From Nucisporomicrobium flavum (GTDB lineage: Bacteria; Actinomycetota; Actinomycetes; Mycobacteriales; Micromonosporaceae): a stretch of 64,000 bases of DNA. This document shows positions 61,803 to 64,000 of the stretch, piece by piece. The notes beneath the pieces were generated by a model. The model searched no databases. It saw only the letters and a list, made by a program, of their open reading frames with translations, and was not told the DNA's origin. The position numbers were made by a program, and so were the translations under genes. The stretch covers positions 1 to 64,000 of the forward strand of contig NZ_JADMLH010000021.1 in assembly GCF_016464385.1 (NCBI RefSeq). The letters run 5' to 3'. Every line of letters starts with the position of its first letter. Within the stretch, counting starts at the first letter, position 1.

Positions 61803-62459
61803 ATGACCCGCGTACGCATGGACCTGTTCGCCTCGCTGGACGGCTACACCTCGGCCGGCGGGACCCCGGAGAACCCGATGGGCGAGGACTGGGGACGTCT
61901 CACGGCGGCCTGGGCCGCGACCCGTACGTTCCGCGCGCGCATCTTCGGCGACACCAGTGGCAGCGGCACGACCGGTGTGGACGACGCCCACGCCGCCGCG
62001 CACTTCGAGGGCGTGGGCGCCGAGATCATGGGCGCGGGCATGTACGGCCTGCACACGTACCCCGACGACCCGGACTGGAAGGGCTGGTGGGGCGACCAGC
62101 CGCCGTTCGGTACCCCGGTCTACGTCCTCACGCACACCGCGCCGCGACCGTCGCTCCCGATGCAGGGCGGCACGACGTTCCACTTCCGCAACACCGCGAT
62201 CCAGGACGTGCTCACCGAGGCGACGGAGGCGGCCGGTGGGCTGGACGTCCGCGTCGGCGGCGGGGTGAGCACCGCGCGGGACTTCCTGCGCGCCGGCCTG
62301 GTCGACGACCTGCACGTGATGATCGCCCCGATCGTGCTCGGCCGGGGCACCCGGGTGTGGGACGGCCTGCACGGCCTCGAGCTCACCCACCGGGTGACGA
62401 CGGAGACGGCCGAGAGCGGCACCCTCCACGTCACCTTCTCGCGAGAGGACGACAAGTGA
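61803..62459 (+). CDS. Dihydrofolate-reductase-like/RibD C-terminal domain protein
   Basis: 218 aa. DHFR-fold NADPH-binding family: VRMDLFASLDGYTSAGG at the start, MYGLHTYPDD, LTHTAPRP, GGGVSTARDFLRAGLVDDLHVMIAPIVLGRGTRVW at the end. These proteins rarely act in folate metabolism; most have unknown reduction reactions. The ATG is 1 bp after the ArsR stop and its stop overlaps the next start. Confidence 0.87.
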   Translation: MTRVRMDLFASLDGYTSAGGTPENPMGEDWGRLTAAWAATRTFRARIFGDTSGSGTTGVDDAHAAAHFEGVGAEIMGAGMYGLHTYPDDPDWKGWWGDQPPFGTPVYVLTHTAPRPSLPMQGGTTFHFRNTAIQDVLTEATEAAGGLDVRVGGGVSTARDFLRAGLVDDLHVMIAPIVLGRGTRVWDGLHGLELTHRVTTETAESGTLHVTFSREDDK

Positions 62460-62917
62460 TGATCGAACGCCGGCTCGCCCACTCCGGATTCACCCTGACC
62501 CGCGACTACCCCGCCGCCGTCGAGCGCGTCTGGGCCGCGTTCGCCGACGAACGGGAAAAGCTGTCCTGGTGGGGCGCCGGCGACGCGATGGAGCCCACCG
62601 AGTGGGCCTTCGACTTCCGGGTCGGCGGACGTGACATCGCCGAGGGGAAGTTCCACGAGGGCGGGGTCTCGCGGTACGAGGCCACGTACACCGACATCGT
62701 CGAGCACCACCGCATCATCACGACGTACGACATGTGGATGGACGGGGTGCACATGTCCACGTCGGTGGCGTCGCTCGAGTTCGAGCCGATCGGCGACGGC
62801 ACCCGGTTCACGCACGTCGAGCACGGCGTCTTCTTCGACCGGTTCTGGGACGGCGGGACGGGCCGTGAGGAAGGCACCCGGGGCCTGCTCGACGCCCTGG
62901 GCACCTACCTCGGCTGA
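62459..62917 (+). CDS. AHSA1/SRPBCC-family protein
   Basis: 152 aa Bet v1-like cavity fold: GFTLTRDYPAAVERVWAAFADE, KLSWWGAGDAMEPTEWAFD, FRVGGRDIAEG, EGTRGLLDALGTYLG. It binds hydrophobic ligands or acts as chaperone-activator relative; function unknown. ATG 62459 overlaps the preceding stop (TGATG); GTG 62456 is an alternative. Third gene of the ArsR operon. Confidence 0.87.
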   Translation: MIERRLAHSGFTLTRDYPAAVERVWAAFADEREKLSWWGAGDAMEPTEWAFDFRVGGRDIAEGKFHEGGVSRYEATYTDIVEHHRIITTYDMWMDGVHMSTSVASLEFEPIGDGTRFTHVEHGVFFDRFWDGGTGREEGTRGLLDALGTYLG

Positions 62918-62929
62918 CGCGCCGCGGCG

Positions 62930-63619
62930 TCAGGTCCCGGCGAGCACGAGGTCAGCGACGACCGGCAGGTGGTCGCTGGCCCGGCGGGCCGCCTCCGACT
63001 CCACCACCTCGTAGCGCGAGACCTCCACGTCCGGCGACACGAACAGGGCGTCCAGGCGCAGCCGGGGCAGCGTCGCGGGGAACGTCAGCGGGGTGCCCCG
63101 GGCCGAGGCGGCCGTGTCCACCAGGCCGTCCGCGACCGTACGCCACGCCCCGCCGCCCGGGCCCTCGTTGAGGTCGCCACCCGCCACGAGCGGACCCTCC
63201 ACCTCGGACAACGCCTGCTTCCACAGCGCCGCCTGATCGGGGCGTTCGGCCGGATCGGTGGCGAGGTGCGAGCCGGAGACGGTGAAACGGCCGCCGTGCA
63301 CCGAGCAGCTGGCGAACGCCGCCCCGCGCAGATGCCGCCCCGGGGTCAGCGGATAGCGCAGGCACCAGGTGTCGTGCACCCGTACGCGCAGGCTCACCAG
63401 CAGCAGGTTGCCCAGCGACGGCAGGCCGCCGGCCGCGACGACCATGCCGAAGTCGTCGGCGAGGGCCGCGCACTTGTGCCGCCAGCGGAACCGGCGCGGC
63501 GCCTCCTGCACGATGACGACGTCCGGGGCCAGCTCCCGGACCAGCCCGGTCAGGGCGGCGCGGTCGTCGCGCAGCCCGTGCACGTTGTAGCTCAGCACCC
63601 GCAGCGGGACCCCGGCCAC
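62930..63619 (-). CDS. Endonuclease/exonuclease/phosphatase-family protein
   Basis: 229 aa. Metal-dependent phosphodiesterase fold: LRVLSYNVHGLRDD, VVIVQEAPRRF, SGSHLATDP, GGDLNEGPGG and SDHLPVVADL supply the Asn, Glu, His, Asp-Asn and Asp-His of the catalytic site. Substrate may be nucleic acid, phosphoinositide-like or a lipid phosphate. GTG start, 10 bp after the stop of the ROK kinase gene, so it is probably co-transcribed with it. Confidence 0.87.
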   Translation of the reverse strand: MAGVPLRVLSYNVHGLRDDRAALTGLVRELAPDVVIVQEAPRRFRWRHKCAALADDFGMVVAAGGLPSLGNLLLVSLRVRVHDTWCLRYPLTPGRHLRGAAFASCSVHGGRFTVSGSHLATDPAERPDQAALWKQALSEVEGPLVAGGDLNEGPGGGAWRTVADGLVDTAASARGTPLTFPATLPRLRLDALFVSPDVEVSRYEVVESEAARRASDHLPVVADLVLAGT

Positions 63620-63629
63620 GTCGTCCCCC

Positions 63630-64000
63630 TCAGATCCGCCGGGCCAGGTCGGCCGCGCCCAGCACGCCGGCCGTGTTGCCCGTCTCCGCGGCCCGGATCT
63701 CCGCGACCGGGAAGCGGCCCCGCTGGGCCAGCTGCTCCCGGTACGTGCGCTCGGTGGGCCCCATCAGCAGGTCACCCGCGTCGATCACGCCACCGCCGAC
63801 GATCAGCAGCTGCGGGTCGAACGCCTGCGCCAGGTCGGCCATCGCGACGCCGAGCCAGTAACCGATCTGCGCGAACGCGTCCCGGGCCACCCCGTCGCCG
63901 CCCTGCGCCGCCTCGGTGATCATGCGACCGCTGATCTGCACCGGGTCTCCCCCGGCCAGCTCCAGCAGCTGCGCCGCCCGGTCCGGCTCCTGCCGCGCCC
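63630..64000 (-). CDS. ROK-family sugar kinase/glucokinase (C-terminal part)
   Basis: About 123 residues are in the window; the N-terminal half lies beyond it. FAQIGYWLGVAMADLAQAFDPQLLIVGGGVIDAG and the end ETGNTAGVLGAADLARRI are typical of ROK glucokinases. The N-terminal ATP motif and sugar-binding Zn motif are outside. It probably phosphorylates glucose, which would link to the phosphofructokinase nearby, but a repressor-type ROK protein is not excluded. Confidence 0.82.
   Translation of the reverse strand, partial: ARQEPDRAAQLLELAGGDPVQISGRMITEAAQGGDGVARDAFAQIGYWLGVAMADLAQAFDPQLLIVGGGVIDAGDLLMGPTERTYREQLAQRGRFPVAEIRAAETGNTAGVLGAADLARRI

Overview
The window is chromosomal DNA of a high-GC actinomycete, most likely a member of the Micromonosporaceae (Actinoplanes/Micromonospora/Salinispora type). 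This rests on the strong GC bias, frequent GTG/TTG starts, many start codons 5-8 nt after a TAnnnT -10 box (leaderless transcripts), actinobacterial families (DUF3224, mycothiol-type DinB proteins, LtrA, Rv2175c-type regulator) and a gene neighbourhood that resembles the Mycobacterium tuberculosis metF-idsA-Rv2175c-pknL-aroG-RNase AS-plsC stretch. I found no tRNA, rRNA, CRISPR array or complete mobile element. The only mobile DNA is the 3' end of an IS110-family transposase at the left edge.

Layout. 1-818: transposase tail, then about 700 bp without a gene, with strong hairpins, a LexA-type box and a purine-rich tract. 0.8-8.1 kb: AlkA-type glycosylase, APC permease, SDR, ferric-reductase-like flavoprotein, YbaK-type deacylase and a GT39-like membrane glycosyltransferase. 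8.2-12.8 kb: a tightly overlapping carotenoid operon (CrtA-like monooxygenase, GNAT, CruF, CruG-like glycosyltransferase, CrtD-like desaturase). 12.8-17.8 kb: GNAT, erythromycin-esterase-like protein, serine hydrolase, NarL-type two-component pair. 17.8-22.3 kb: LysR regulator divergent from sdhCAB. 22.3-31.5 kb: LtrA, CadD, TetR with a divergent FAD monooxygenase, then four minus-strand genes (MarR, DHA2 pump, small HTH regulator, second MFS pump) with well-placed palindromes, and a serine hydrolase. 31.5-32.2 kb: HNH endonuclease behind a 14-residue leader peptide and a terminator-like hairpin.

32.2-43.5 kb: CDP-alcohol phosphotransferase, metF, GGPP synthase, the two-subunit lycopene cyclase, Rv2175c-like regulator, PASTA kinase, endonuclease IV, a decayed gene, GNAT, DUF3224, threonine aldolase and class II DAHP synthase. 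43.5-46.3 kb: secreted GH18 chitinase, glutathione peroxidase, DUF429. 46.3-48.0 kb: a lower-GC island with an HTH/MgtE-N-like repeat protein and a divergent small basic protein. 48.0-57.4 kb: proC, a 6-phosphofructokinase with pyrophosphate-type residues, PPOX-like protein, RNase AS, phosphotransferase, Crp/Fnr regulator, DinB-like protein, plsC, DUF308-like protein, otsA, orphan OmpR regulator. 57.5-64 kb: membrane GT-C-like protein, a hydrolase without its nucleophile, FMO, an ArsR/RibD-like/AHSA1 operon, EEP phosphatase and a ROK kinase cut by the window end.

How it fits together. The two carotenoid loci complement each other: GGPP synthase and CrtYc/CrtYd can supply precursor and a cyclised end, and the CruF/CruG/CrtD/CrtA-like operon can hydrate, desaturate, oxygenate and glycosylate the open end. 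Phytoene synthase and phytoene desaturase must lie elsewhere. The most distinctive unexplained signals are regulatory: the HNH leader/attenuator, the twin TGTCAA-N7-TTGACA operators around the small HTH gene, the 11-bp tandem repeats shared by the orphan response regulator and its neighbour, and the half-site cluster in front of the HTH/MgtE-N-like gene.
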